A stretch of 64,000 nt of DNA from Ramazzottius varieornatus (lineage: Eukaryota > Tardigrada > Eutardigrada > Parachela > Ramazzottiidae): positions 1 to 64,000 of the forward strand of contig BDGG01000023.1 of NCBI GenBank assembly GCA_001949185.1. Reading direction: 5' to 3'. The translations under genes were made by a program, and so were the position numbers. Position 1 is the stretch's first letter; each line of letters begins with the position of its first letter. Positions 45,850 to 57,017 of this stretch are shown piece after piece. The notes beneath the pieces are model-generated. The model did not search any database, was not told where the DNA came from, and saw only the letters and a program-made list of their open reading frames with translations.

Positions 45850-46293
45850 TTAATGTGAACATCTGTTACCCCCCGATCAAAGTGAGGATTGACTCGATAT
45901 AAAAAAATGCGCTTTCGGATGAAGTCAGAATCACTGGTTTCCTAGCCGTCCTTCCAGAATTTGATCAGACGACATTTTGAGCAGATCAAGCGCTACAAAA
46001 ACCAAATCTGTCGAGGGAAGACCAATTTTGTGTTGATTTTCGCCTCTGCAATGTTTGTTGATTCAACAGGCCACTAAAAATTTTAGTCCAACTCGTCAGT
46101 GGAGTGAACACGCAATTGCTCCTTGCAGCAAAAGTATTGTTTAGTGTGCGTTGTCGTCTCTTACATCTCTCCCCTCTGCTCAAAACCTAGACTAATCAAA
46201 TCCTTCTTGCAACATATTTATGAACATAACATCTGCTGCATTGGACAAGTACGTAGAAAAGGTCGACAAAGCATCATATTGTCAGTACCGGTA
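45850..46293. other. no gene recognised
   Basis: Flank of the retrotransposon 3' end. No motif. Confidence 0.4.
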
Positions 46294-46455
46294 CCAAACT
46301 TCTTCGCTCAGTGGACGACTGCTGTGTGACCAACCTTTACGGCGATGGGTGACGTCACGTGCCGAACGGCTTAGTGCCGGAGCGACCCGTCAGCCAAATC
46401 TAGACTGCCTACACCGTGTTCTCCGGTTGCGCTTCGCTAGCAGGTAGCCGCTGTC
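46294..46455 (-). mobile_element. MITE family E, truncated copy
   Basis: Begins CCAAACTTCTTCGCTCAGTG and contains GGGTGACGTCAC, GTGCCGGAGCGACCCGTCA and GCGCTTCGCTAGC, the reverse complement of blocks in 40600-40842. The second terminus is missing. Confidence 0.65.
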
Positions 46456-46903
46456 ACTTGAACTTCAGATTGTCGAACCCAGAGGAAAGCCAATATCGCC
46501 TTAGCTTTGGACATAACCAGCGTCACGCAACCTAAGAGCGATTTCGCGCTGTCTGGAAATTCTTCCAGACAAGAACACAGGAGACTGTCGTAATGACAAC
46601 TCGTGACCGAATCAAACGACTATCCACGAACAGCCTTCTCCTTCAAGATCACATCATCTGCCTCCAACTTCCAACCCTGAAAAACCGGGAAGTCGTAGAC
46701 TATCCTGCTACACTCACTTCGCCAAGTAGCTTGGAGCAGCTGTACTGCAAAAGGTCTCCATGGTCGCAAATGCGCGTGACGATTAACTTTTAGCAGCCTA
46801 TTTCTCAAGCCAGTTACGGAGCGGCGGGCAGTTCAGTAATTATACACGTTTCATCAGCACGCACAACGATGTATTGACTGATTGTGTGCATGAGTCATGT
46901 ATT

Positions 46904-47100
46904 GTATTCCCTCGATGGTTTCGCGAATCCAGCCAGTAAGTAAACTGCACCTGCACTGACATCACTGATTGATCCGATTGTCGCCCATCGCGGGAGTTGA
47001 TTGGCGAGTAAACGTTGATTGAAGACACAGGTATTTTCCATCACCGCCGGGTATATTTACGTGGACCGTCACGTGATTCGCGAAACCATCGAGGGAATAC
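46904..47100. repeat. inverted repeat, probable MITE
   Basis: 26-bp arms GTATTCCCTCGATGGTTTCG... at 46904-46929 and the exact inverse ending ACCATCGAGGGAATAC at 47075-47100, about 145 bp apart. Confidence 0.7.
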
Positions 47101-47500
47101 AGTACGATTACGGAACTGCCTGCCGCTCCCGAACTCGCTACGGAAATACGGTGCCAGAATTTGTGTGCGTCCTTGTCCATGGTCCGAGGGCTTCCAAATA
47201 AACAGACTCGAAATCCAAACGACGACTTCGCGACATTATCTCGCGTAATGACGGCACGGTTTTGAGTGTTCCGCATTAAAACCACGGAATACTGGATCCC
47301 GAGGCTGGGTCAAGCTGGGCTTAACTAGCCGGGCAGAGAGATATTCCGGATAACGGTTTGGAGGAATATGGTAAAATGTGACATACGCGGATCAACGTTA
47401 TACATGCCGGTGCAGGAAACAACAAAAACGGAATTGATATTAGGAAAAAATTGATTTCAGTTTTTCTACTCGATATAAGATACTAGACGCGGCACCCTAG

Positions 47501-47806
47501 GGCCGGAAGCTATCCCAAAGAGCATTTTTTGATGTGGCGATTGCGCTTTCCTTCGGGGCGGCAACGTGTGGCTGTAACTGTAACGCAACGCCGAAGGAGC
47601 AGTGCCGCTTCGAAGCCACCACCTGCGGTTGTGACTGCCGGTCAAACCCACAAAAACAGTGCGAGTTTCAAGGGGCCAAATGCGGCTTCGACTGCCGAGC
47701 GCGGACCAGGAAGCGATGTCGATTTCAAGAAGATCAGCTCTCGTTCGCTAAAAAGCCACAGCTGCCTGAAGTTCCACAAAGACAAGAAGATGTTCGATCG
47801 GGATAA
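47501..47806 (+). CDS. Cys-rich CxCxC-repeat protein fragment
   Basis: A 101-residue frame opens after a splice-acceptor-like CCCTAG and ends TAA at 47804-47806. It holds three tandem units of about 18 residues: CGCNCNATPKEQCRF, CGCDCRSNPQKQCEF and CGFDCRARTRKRCRF, followed by a basic tail. CxCxC with a Cys about 8 residues later resembles the C-terminal cysteine motifs of VEGF-C-type and invertebrate PDGF/VEGF-related factors, but no PDGF core was found in the preceding kilobase. It could be the last exon of a gene whose other exons are lost or unseen, or a chance frame: two other frames are also open here. The regular cysteine spacing favours a real secreted-type module. Confidence 0.4.
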   Translation, partial: GRKLSQRAFFDVAIALSFGAATCGCNCNATPKEQCRFEATTCGCDCRSNPQKQCEFQGAKCGFDCRARTRKRCRFQEDQLSFAKKPQLPEVPQRQEDVRSG

Positions 47807-48302
47807 GATCCGCCGGCGTCCCGTGGATGGGCTCGAAACTGATGTGGAATTAGCGGCACCGTAAAGTCCCAGCGAGATCATAACGTATTCGCCGATGGCT
47901 CATCCGACGGTGGAGCATATTAATCAAGAGTGTTTGTCCGGAAGACATTATTTCGGAACCAGAAACTTCGCTCACAAGCTGGCTCCAGTTTTCTTATGGT
48001 CACTTTGTCGCGGAATCCGCTTTCCTTTCGAGCTCTTCTACACGCATTCGCCGGTTCGCCGTGAAGATAGGCCATATATCAGACTGCAGGTGTAAGTCGA
48101 GAAAGATAAATGAAGCTCCCCTGTTTGACTGTGATACCGAGAGGGATCTGACAGTAAGTTCATAGCACCTACAACGAAGTGCGCCTCCAGTTGGGTCGTT
48201 CAGGCGCTCAAGGCCCTAGCTGTAGGGCATATTCCCCGGAAACTCCTTGCGATCAGCTGAGCGACTTGATCTGCTCCTGCTTGATAGTTTTCGCCATCGG
48301 TA
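47807..48302. other. no gene recognised
   Basis: A 66-codon frame at 47895-48095 has no motif. Confidence 0.4.
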
Positions 48303-48499
48303 CACGCACGAAAAGAAGGTTCGGGCCACCAAAGAGTTTGGGCAACATGGAAAAGGCGGAAAACTGAGTTTCAACCGTAGAAAATGGTTAAAAATCACTG
48401 TGGAGTGAATTGCACACGTACGTACATATTTCCGTTCCGCTGCGTCGGAATTGCCCGGCCCGAACGTTTTTACTGGCCTAAACTCTCTTTTTGTGCGTG
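48303..48499 (+). mobile_element. MITE family C, copy 3
   Basis: 197 bp between TA dinucleotides. Ends CACGCACGAAAAG and TTTTTGTGCGTG are inverted, with AAGGCGGAAAACTGAG, a central CACACGTACGTACAT and GTTTTTACTGGCC. Confidence 0.8.
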
Positions 48500-48857
48500 T
48501 ACCGCTATCGGCTTTTACAAACACATGCTGTAAACTGCGAAACAGCGGTTTTGAAACCGAGAACTTGCAGTGGTGGGTGTGACTTTTCGCTGCGGCAATG
48601 CAGTTCTTCTATCAGCAAGGCCGTACGCAAAGTGGACGCCAGAATGAAGATTGCCTATGGTGATAAAGTATGCCCTGTGTTTTGGATCTCTGAAGTATCA
48701 ACGGGGAAACTCTGGACAGACACGGAAACTTCATCTTTATGAACTATCAAATACGAGGATACAACCGGTTTGAGAAATCGACTGGTTGCCTATCCATCAC
48801 TTATCATCTTAGACTACTGTAGTAGACTGTCCGATCAAAGCAACAGGGAAAGAAACA

Positions 48858-49265
48858 TTGCCTACGCGTAGGTTGCAATCAACTGATCGCACTTTCATCA
48901 CCCCTGTTATCCTCTCGGTCGACCCAGAACCAACTCGAAATGTCCAGGAAGCGAAACTGGACAGTGCTGATTTGCTCGTGTCTGTTGGCCTTTGCCGGGA
49001 GTTTGTTTCAAGACCTTCCGCTCGGCGGAAGACTCCGAGAGGAGAATCGCCAGCTTGTCGCAACGGCAGGGATGAACATAAGAACGCCACCAAGCATATC
49101 AAAGCAACCGAGCATAGTGCAGAACCACCACCTGCTGACCGGTGTCTGAATCTAAGCAGCGTGGAATATAACAGTCTAATAACGGCGTTCGTCTTCGCTA
49201 CGGGCGCTGTAGCATTTTTTGCGACGTTGGGAATCAAGCAATATGGACAAAAGTGGCTAATCTGA
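48858..49265 (+). CDS. hypothetical protein(s); two overlapping frames
   Basis: Two frames compete. 48858-49265 encodes 135 residues ending in a single TM (NSLITAFVFATGAVAFFATL) and a short tail. 48940-49141 begins MSRKRNWTVLICSCLLAFAG, a good signal peptide or signal anchor, and could continue by a donor at 49142 (CCG|GTGTCT). Neither matches a family I know. They might be alternative readings of one exon, or only one is real. Confidence 0.3.
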   Translation: MPTRRLQSTDRTFITPVILSVDPEPTRNVQEAKLDSADLLVSVGLCREFVSRPSARRKTPRGESPACRNGRDEHKNATKHIKATEHSAEPPPADRCLNLSSVEYNSLITAFVFATGAVAFFATLGIKQYGQKWLI

Positions 49266-49499
49266 ACATGTGGGATGCTCACTCATCCCCACTCACCCTT
49301 ACTGTAGTGCAAGTGGAATCCCCTAAAGTAGATTCAAGATGTTTTTTTAATATAAAGCATTCAAATTTCGGGCATGGCGTATTCATTTTCGACGCGGCGT
49401 TCCACGTTGCAGTGTTCTGATCGACTGTCTTCCTGTCCAATTAGGTTAGTCTTCATCAGTCTTCGAAACTTTCGGTCCTTTCGGGAACGAAGCATCCAG

Positions 49500-49685
49500 C
49501 CTTATCCAGCAAATAGGCAGAAGAATAGAAGCCACCGGCAAAACAAAATCTCTCTCGTTTTTGAAGCAAAAGCTTAGTATAGATATTCAACGTGGTAATG
49601 CTGCCTGTTTTCGGAACCTTTTCTAGTCATAGAGGTTTGGAGAAGATCTATTCTATTATCGATGTCAATAACCGAGATTTTTAGC
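49500..49685 (+). pseudogene. 3' end of a second non-LTR retrotransposon copy
   Basis: IGRRIEATGKTKSLSFLKQK followed by LSIDIQRGN aligns with the last part of the 42.5-45.8 kb element (FKQRVSIDIQRGN), then a stop. The DNA string ATAGATATTCAACGTGGTAA is shared exactly. This is a 5'-truncated insertion, as usual for target-primed retrotransposition. Confidence 0.75.
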
Positions 49686-50935
49686 TGATTTGAATTGTTT
49701 TATTGTTTTGAGGTGTGGTTCTACCGGGCCTCTTCATGCTTTTGCAAATTGGCTTGCGTTTTGTGTATGGCTGTAATTCTAGAACAAAATACAGCGGAGA
49801 ATTTTACCTTCGATTGATTCCTGGATTCTATGGACTGTTTCCGTTGAATTTTTCTCGATTGATGGTTTGGTTTTCCACCCGGATCGTCGATCCGGCATAC
49901 CCGGATTGATGACTGATACGGCCGATTTGACCCGGTCTTTCGTCAGAAGATCGGGTCAAGTTGGGGGCTGGCTGACGGGCTGTCATGTCAAGTAGTGACA
50001 TGACAGTCTGGCAGTCAACCCGGTGATGTTAACAAGTCTTATGTTTCGTTCACCGCTGTCCAGACTGCTCGTTTAGTGGGGACTTTCGACCACCTGTCCC
50101 AAAACCACAACTGCTGTTGCTGCCTCCTCCCCATCCCGCTCTGTTTAGCTGGTTGCCGACACCATAATAGTATTGACGGAATGTCTGTAAAACAAAACGT
50201 TCCTTTTTCGATGGAATATTCAAATCGGCATTTTCACACACGTGGATTGATAAGAGCTTCCACCAATACAAGTCCTGTCTCGTAGAACAGGTTTCCCCAG
50301 TCCACAAAGACTGGTCTGCTATCGCTTCCCACACTGAGAAAAGGCGAGATATTTTTATGAACAGAAACAGAGGATGTCTTCAAAATATATGTGACTGATG
50401 CTAGAATTTGATAACTTTATAAAGTGCATGTTCTACAACAAGCATAACTAGTGCAACAGCACGTTCCCGCAGCCTCTTCTATAGTAGAACCCTCAAGAGA
50501 AGGACTCGAGAGCTATCCTAAGAGAGCGACCTCGCCAGAAAATTACGACCCATTTTTCAATCATTCGAATTCATAGCTTCGATATTGGCTTACAAGATTA
50601 AGTTTATTGGTCCATACGTACTGCATAGATGGTTTTGGTCATCTGTTCCTTCATATCAATGTCGGTGCTCCTCATCGATTTCAGAGTTCCTTAACCATGT
50701 TGCACTTCTTGAAGCGCAGGATATGTACCGTATAGTCACCTTCCAACCTCTGGTGGGGTAGTTTGTAGAACTTCTGGTGGAGCATTCTGTCTAACGGGAA
50801 AGTAAACGGAGCGCATTGAGCAAAGGCATACCTGCAAGGACCGTGTCCGGACTCCGCAGCGCCCACCATGGCTACCATTTTTGGCTCGCTTCGATCAAAT
50901 ATCACAAAGAACTTTCGGTTGACCATGGTTTCTGT
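49686..50935. other. no gene; small hairpin 49980-50006
   Basis: CTGTCATGTCA, five bases, TGACATGACAG. No coding support otherwise. Confidence 0.5.
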
Positions 50936-51270
50936 ATGAATTTCTCATCATTTCACTTTTCTACGAACATAACCACACCATTTTATACCCAATACGGCTT
51001 GGGGCTGAACCTGTGGCTGATATTCATCTTGATTTCTGGTTGGTCTGGTGGTCTGACGAGCTACCTTCTGGCAACCACAATCCTCACCAAGCGTCATCTT
51101 CGTTGTGGGTTGGGCATCCTAATCGCCAATGCCCTCCTGACCGAAAGTACCTTCTGCTTCTTCGCCTTTCCATTTCTCGCCTTTCAAACAGCCTTCGCGC
51201 AGCACCAACCTCCACGTTCTGCAAGGTCTCCACATTATTTCGCTCACATGTCTTCAAACAGGTTAGCGGG
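50936..51270 (+). pseudogene. truncated GPCR fragment (third paralog)
   Basis: Starts MNFSSFHFSTNITTPFYTQY, then TM1 (LIFILISGWSGGLTSYLLAT), TKRHLRCGLGILIANALLTE and TM2 up to FAQHQPP, aligning residue by residue with the receptor at 37775 and its pseudogene at 19217. Just before TM3 the frame is lost by one base: the other frame continues TFCKVSTLF, matching the TM3 start. After about 51270 homology ends, so TM3-TM7 are missing. Confidence 0.8.
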
Positions 51271-51299
51271 ATATGACTGGGCTCAGATGTCCACTAACC

Positions 51300-51440
51300 T
51301 GCAACGGAAACACCCACAGAGCGGAGCAGAACAAAGGGAAGACTCTAGGGAAGAGTCAGCAGCAGAACAGACGGCGACAGAAGAGCCAGACGACAAAAGC
51401 GACGACAAGAGATAGACGACAAGAGCGATGAAGGTGATGA
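51300..51440. repeat. low-complexity GACGACA/AGCGA-rich stretch
   Basis: Purine-rich, imperfectly repeated GACGACAA, AGCGACGACAAGAG and CAGCAGCAGAAC runs, giving Asp/Lys/Glu-rich open frames. Regarded as simple repeat, not a gene. Confidence 0.5.
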
Positions 51441-52440
51441 TGGGACAAGTCGAGGCTTCCACAACAAGCCTGCAAGAAACAGACGGTTATCCAGCAGACG
51501 GTCCACCCTCCACCGTCAAAGGCTCGAACCAAGCACTTACTCGGTAAACAGAGGCAGAGGAATATAGGGGGGATACAGGCGACGAAGATAGCAAGGGATG
51601 TCAGAGAGCAAGAAGATCTCGTAACTTGCCGGCAATCTGATGCAATACACCACCAGCGCTAATCAATAATCAAAAACTTAACCAAACCTATCGGCGACAT
51701 AGCCTTGTTGCTTTGTTCGCTGAAAGCTGGAGTTTATTTAGCTGCTGATTCATAGAAAATTTTACACTATGGTCAAACCACACTGCTATTAGTGTTGCGG
51801 GTCCCTTATGTTACATTCATATCCAGGTTTCGAAGCATTTGGGTAATCTATGAGGTGTTAGAGGTCTTCTTGCCGGATGGTTCTGGTAAGTCGTGTGTCT
51901 CTTCCTGTGCCTCCTCCTCTTCCATCTTTCTTTCAGCGATTGTAGCGGGGGCATGTCAGGCAACGTTGAACCTGACTTGAGAGATCAATAGCTTCTCGTT
52001 GGGAGTTGCGCTGACTCCGTTAACATGTTTTTTCACGCTGCTGTATGCTGCTATGTACGTCTGACTATTGGTCGATGCAATCGAATTAGACAGTTCTCGA
52101 TCCTATCCATGTCCGGAACGGCCTGCCACCGGAGACAGAATGACGACGAACAGGACTAGCTAGTGCGCACACGCGCAGCCTGTACGCGTTGATGATTCAA
52201 CGCATTATTCGATCGGGGCGGGCATAGTCATGATGTAGAATGTCTTACGAGGGGATTTAGCCAATGCTCCAGTCTTATTTCACAAACTGAACCTTCTTCG
52301 TATGAGCTGTTTGTGCCTAGAATCCCCGATCCAAAAGTGCTGTCGAGCCAAGCAGCTGATCTCGATTAAAACAAATGCGCCGTACGATTCTGGAGTAATG
52401 CCATCACAAAGAAGCGACGTAGTCTGTCAAGTGTTCAAGT
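51441..52440. other. no gene recognised
   Basis: No frame with motif support on either strand. Confidence 0.5.
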
Positions 52441-53745
52441 CTTATTCAAGAAAGTTACCAGTGTTTGCGTCAGCTCAATGAATGGGAGCGGCAGGTAGAA
52501 GACGGTGGTTCGCGTATAGATAAGCTGAAGGCGTTACGACTGGAAACTGGAAGACAGTTCTTTCTTGCCAAGCAGAAGCCTCACGTAATGAAGGACATAG
52601 ACATCCGGCGATGGGCTGTCACCGCGAATCGCGAGATCGGCCTTCCTGGTTTTGTAGCGTCGTCATATTGGGTTAGCAGATTTAAGCGGTAAGTGCCATG
52701 TCGTGTTCTAATTTTATTTGGTGATAGGGACGCCTGAGTGAACCTTTTGTTTTCAGTATTCCTCAACGAATTAATTTGCGGTTTAGGTACTACGGTATCT
52801 GCGACCGCAAAATCACAAAGTTCGTGACAGAATAGTATCTGCAGGAAGAACCAGATAGAAAGAAGAGTGCCGACGAATGCGTTGCTCTCGTCAGATCAAG
52901 GGTTCAACCATATGGACGGGACTGCCTCTGGAACGCTGATCAGTCTGGATTCGAATACGAGATGAGGCCAGGTCAGACTTTGGATTTGGTGGGCGCAAAG
53001 CACGTTCTTGCTCTCACTCGGTCTGAAAATTCCATGACTCACTGTGATGACGTGTATCTCACCAGGTGCTCGAAAGTGTCTTCCCGTTCTTTTCATTACA
53101 CTGCAGGAAGATAAAGGTGTCTTCGGGCCGATCGTGAAAAGAACGATGTTTAGAGCTTCACGTTACCGCATCAACATCCGGCAAAATGACAAAGGAGCTT
53201 TTCGTCGAATGGTGGGAAAAGGTTTTCTTCCCACAAATGGACGGACATTGCTTGTTCCTGGCAGATTCTTGGCCGACGTTTGCCGATCAAGAAGCTGTAG
53301 AGGAAGTCAAGCTAGAGAAACTGGAGTGCGAGATGATCACGATTCCTCCTAAAGTCACCGGCCATATCCAGCCTCTAGATGTGCTGTGTTTTCGCATGTA
53401 CAAAGGATACTTTCGAAAGGTGTTAAATTGAATATTTCTGAACGATCAACCTGTACAGGTTCACCATCGGGACGTTATTCACAAGCTGCATTCGCTGATC
53501 TATCAGCAGTTCACTTCTCGTAGGTTTGAAAATCTCATCGCACTAGCCTGGCATTTGTCTGGATATATTGACAGGTCTTACAAGTACGTAAATCCTGCGG
53601 AATTTTGTTTTGATGGACTAGTTGGTCCTTGTGACCGTGTTGACTGTAACCGCTCGTTGCTGTTGAAGTGTGCCTGGTGTAAGGCTCCTTTGTGCTTCCA
53701 TCATTTTTACGAGAGATATCATTTCTGTAAAACGTATGTTCCTTA
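52441..53745 (+). pseudogene. second pogo/Tigger-like transposase, decayed
   Basis: CENP-B/Tc5-type helix-turn-helix (52465-52689: DIRRWAVTANREIGLPGF, ASSYWVSRFKR), then an intron-like break and YYGICDRKITKFVTE with a TAG in frame, WNADQSGFEYEMRPGQTLD (first catalytic Asp kept), a frame change, ELFVEWWEKVFFPQMDGH, LFLADSWPTFADQ (second Asp), IPPKVTGHIQPLDV (conserved before the third acidic residue), a stop after YFRKVLN, and a C-terminal Cys/His segment (KCAWCKAPLCFHHF). Different subfamily from the copy at 33-1150. At least one nonsense codon and frameshifts, so inactive. Confidence 0.8.
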
Positions 53746-54847
53746 ATGGTCTCTATCTTTACCATGTTCCGCCCAGATTCTGACGTCACTTCCGCTTCCT
53801 GTTGTGTCTTCCAGGATTTTTTTCTGCCGGCCTGGTCTATCCGAGTCGACAGAGAAAACTCTCCTCTACCTCTCTGTCGTTTCAGTTTGTGAAATAAGAC
53901 TGGAGCATTGGCTAAATCCCCTCGTTAGAATACACTCTGAAACAAGTGGCCGCAGAGACGAGACTGAGTATACTGTAGAATGCTGCCGCCGAGTGTCTTT
54001 GTCCACTCGACAACATCAGTTCTTGAAGAACTTCCTGTCGTTTCGTTGGAAAGTTTTCTTGAGCCAAATGAGTGGTGGATTCCGAAGAAGATGGCTGCAA
54101 AAGTTGTGGCTGAACGTTGCAGCCAGACATGCCCTGAATTACATAGGTAATTCTAGCAACTTCTGACATAACATGACATGACATGTCAAGACAACCTATC
54201 ATCAGGTTGTTACGTCTGCCCGACTTCGTTCGGCTTGTCAGAACACGTTCTAACGGGAACAAACTGACCGCAACTAAAGAACAGCTTAAGAACGAACAAG
54301 ATCGCATCGCGATTGAAATCAGACCGGAGTGAGAACGGCCGCGCACCTGGATCTCAGAACGGACTCGGGAAGTACAACTGTCGGATGCTTTCTGAGTCCG
54401 TTCCATCGTCATTTTGTGTCTCGACTCGGACCGGTCTTTGGTCCTTGGGAGCTCGGAACCGTCTGGCGCTAAAATACAGTAGGACCTAGTGACTAGGTAG
54501 CGCATTTCAACCAAGAAATGACTGGATGGCGTGGGTTGGAAACTAGAGGCTTGTAGTTTCATTCGCTACAGCAATGCCAGAGGCGGAGACTGATGCGAAG
54601 TGACATCAGTTCCAACATTCTTCTGAAGAGCTATCGGAATGGGGCAAAAGCGGTAAGGGCCGAAATGGGTGGTGCAAATAGTTAGTTGATGTCTGTTTAC
54701 GATTCTGTACTTTGAATGAACTATTATTTTGTCTACCGAACGCCGGCGAACGGTATTCAGTCTTTATTATGGGTCATAGATACCCATGGCCTTCCCAGGG
54801 AAAACAATCGTGGGTACAGAGTACAGTGCCGTCTGGGCGCGTCTGTG
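53746..54847. other. no gene recognised
   Basis: A long minus-strand frame (53912-54562) has no domain and crosses short inverted repeats (for example near 54172 and 54310-54430). Judged non-coding. Confidence 0.5.
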
Positions 54848-55305
54848 TACGTTACCGTATGTTAAGGATGCCCATTCCGTTCTCCGTTCCATTCCTGATT
54901 CCGCCTGGAAAATAGGAATTCCGCTCCGTTCCGGCCGAGCCCGATTTGGAACGCTGGAATTCTGATTCGGAATACAAGGATCTGGCCGGAATTCCGCTCA
55001 TCAAAATCCGTAGAAGCAGAGCAAACAAACTCGACAAAAATGAACTCGAAGTGGCGCACGTTGTCATTGTAACTGGCTAGATTCGTGCGCCACTTGGAAA
55101 CGATCTTGCTGAGCTTGTTAGACGGGCGTAAACCGAGCTCCAGACTGGTTTTTTGCTCCTTGAACTGCCGTATTGGGATTCCGATTTTTGACTGAGCCGT
55201 TTTTGGAAACGGAAAATAGGGAAATAGGAAAATTACGAATTCCTTTCCAAATTCCGTTCCAGGAAGCAAGTCAGGCGGAATGGGCATCCTTACTTTCCCG
55301 TAACA
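54848..55305. mobile_element. non-autonomous DNA element with about 30-bp TIRs
   Basis: Left end GTTACCGTATGTTAAGG followed by ATGCCCATTCCG; right end the inverse, CGGAATGGGCATCCTTA then CTTTCCCGTAAC. The interior is rich in GGAATTCCG-type motifs. No transposase. The target duplication is not clear. Confidence 0.7.
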
Positions 55306-57017
55306 CAGATACTTTGATCTCAGGCAGACTTGTACAGCTGTAGGAGAATCTTGTGATGTTTTTTTTTTATCAGAAACTTAAAATGGTTAGGGGAGAAGGC
55401 TTTGAACGTTTTCGGTTTGCTATTTTTATCAGACAAGCCGACGCGTGAATCCGCAGACTCAAAGAACGAGCAAATGCAATCATCGTTCTTGCTGAATTTT
55501 CACAAAGACGTCTTGCTGGGTAACCCGGCTTGGCATTTAGCACTCAGTTCAAAGTTCGAAAAGTGGTCTAAGATTTGCTGACCGTTCCGATCACCCTGCA
55601 GCATCCTGAAGACATAGAATGTCGGACCAAACAATTATCCGGTACAGCAAAATCCGCGTTCGTGTCAATCGGCTGTTTCCCAAGTGCTCGCTCCTAGTTT
55701 CACGACGTTTGAATGATATCCAGGATGAAAGTGAGCAGGCATCAGTATCAAGGTGAGCGAGGAAAGGTGAAGGTGGTCGGTAGCCAGACATAACGGGAGC
55801 AGTCAGCTAGCGACGAAGTTTTATCGGGTGAGAATTCACAAGTCCCAAATTCTGCGCGTGCATCACCTACATAAATGCGCTCAGTTTTTATGCGCCGGTT
55901 GAGGAACGTGTACTATGACTACTCACTGCATTCCCGTGCCGTGTACAAGATACACTTCAGTCGTGGCTTCTGTAAGGACTCTTTTTTCTTGGGTTAGTTT
56001 GCATCCTCGTGTCTCCTGAGACCTGAACCCAAAGTCTAAATTCCGTAAATTACATTTCTAACTTATTTGAGTTATTTCTATTTCCATGGGGTATCGCATC
56101 GTGAAATACCGTTTGTCGCATAGGCCTTTTGATACCTATCGGCAGAGTGAAACAATAACACCTCTAATGTATTCACTGCATTAAAGGCTGCACCGCTTTA
56201 GCTTTCACCCTGCATTCCCTTCACACTGTAGTTGTTATTTGTAGAAGCCCAAATATTCAAAATACGGCATCTCCAGCATCGGCGCGGATAAACTGGGAAT
56301 AACATCACAAGATGCGCGAGTTTGCGAAGAAATTCAAAGACAAATTCTTGCATCTTTTTCAAAAAATCATTTCTTCTTCTGTGAGAGTACCAGGCGCCTC
56401 ATCTTTCAAGTATAGTGGCTAGAACAGATGGCTTTCTTTTGAATGCGTCTTCTGAAAAATAGCACTGTGAGGTGGTCTACGCCTTGAAACTTATTAAAAG
56501 CCCTATGTATTTTCAACATAAGCAGAATTCTGAGGCCGGTCGTGAGGAGGACTAATACGAGGGCGCGTTCACATCCAAGCTTTATTTTTTTTGCGTTGTA
56601 TGAAAGAAAAGAAAATTCTGAACATCGTTTGGGATGGTGCCGCATGAACTTTGTACTGTTCGGAAGAGATAACTGTCCATCGCGCACGGCGATTATTTTA
56701 TCGCCACTTTAATCAACATCGTAGTGACAGCAGATTCGGCTGTCCGAGCAGCGCTCTCGCAAAAACCAAACAAGCAGATAATGGCAGCAGGCAAACACCC
56801 TTCTATAATTAAGTGTCAATAAAGCCACTGAGCCAGAAAATGTCTTACGTCTCACCATTCCTTGTCTCCCCTTCAAACTCGATGCCTGCATCCCTTCGTC
56901 ACATGTGCCCGTTGGAGCCGAATGCATGGTCGGTCTGCCCTGGTGGGCCTGATTCCTTCTCGAAATCATTTGTCGGGACGGTGTTCGACTGAAAACTGGT
57001 TTTGTTTTTGCTTAACA
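55306..57017. other. no gene; 5' flank of the bHLH gene
   Basis: Short unsupported frames only. The bHLH promoter presumably lies at the right end, but no motif was assigned. Confidence 0.45.

Noticed and set aside
48809-49282. 157-codon minus-strand frame
   Set aside because: Opposes two + frames with TM/signal features; no independent support.
49374-49577. 67-codon + frame upstream of the retrotransposon tail
   Set aside because: Shifted frame of the same 5'-truncated retrotransposon copy; not a separate gene.
53912-54562. 217-codon minus-strand frame
   Set aside because: No domain, crosses inverted repeats, and composition is like the flanking non-coding DNA.
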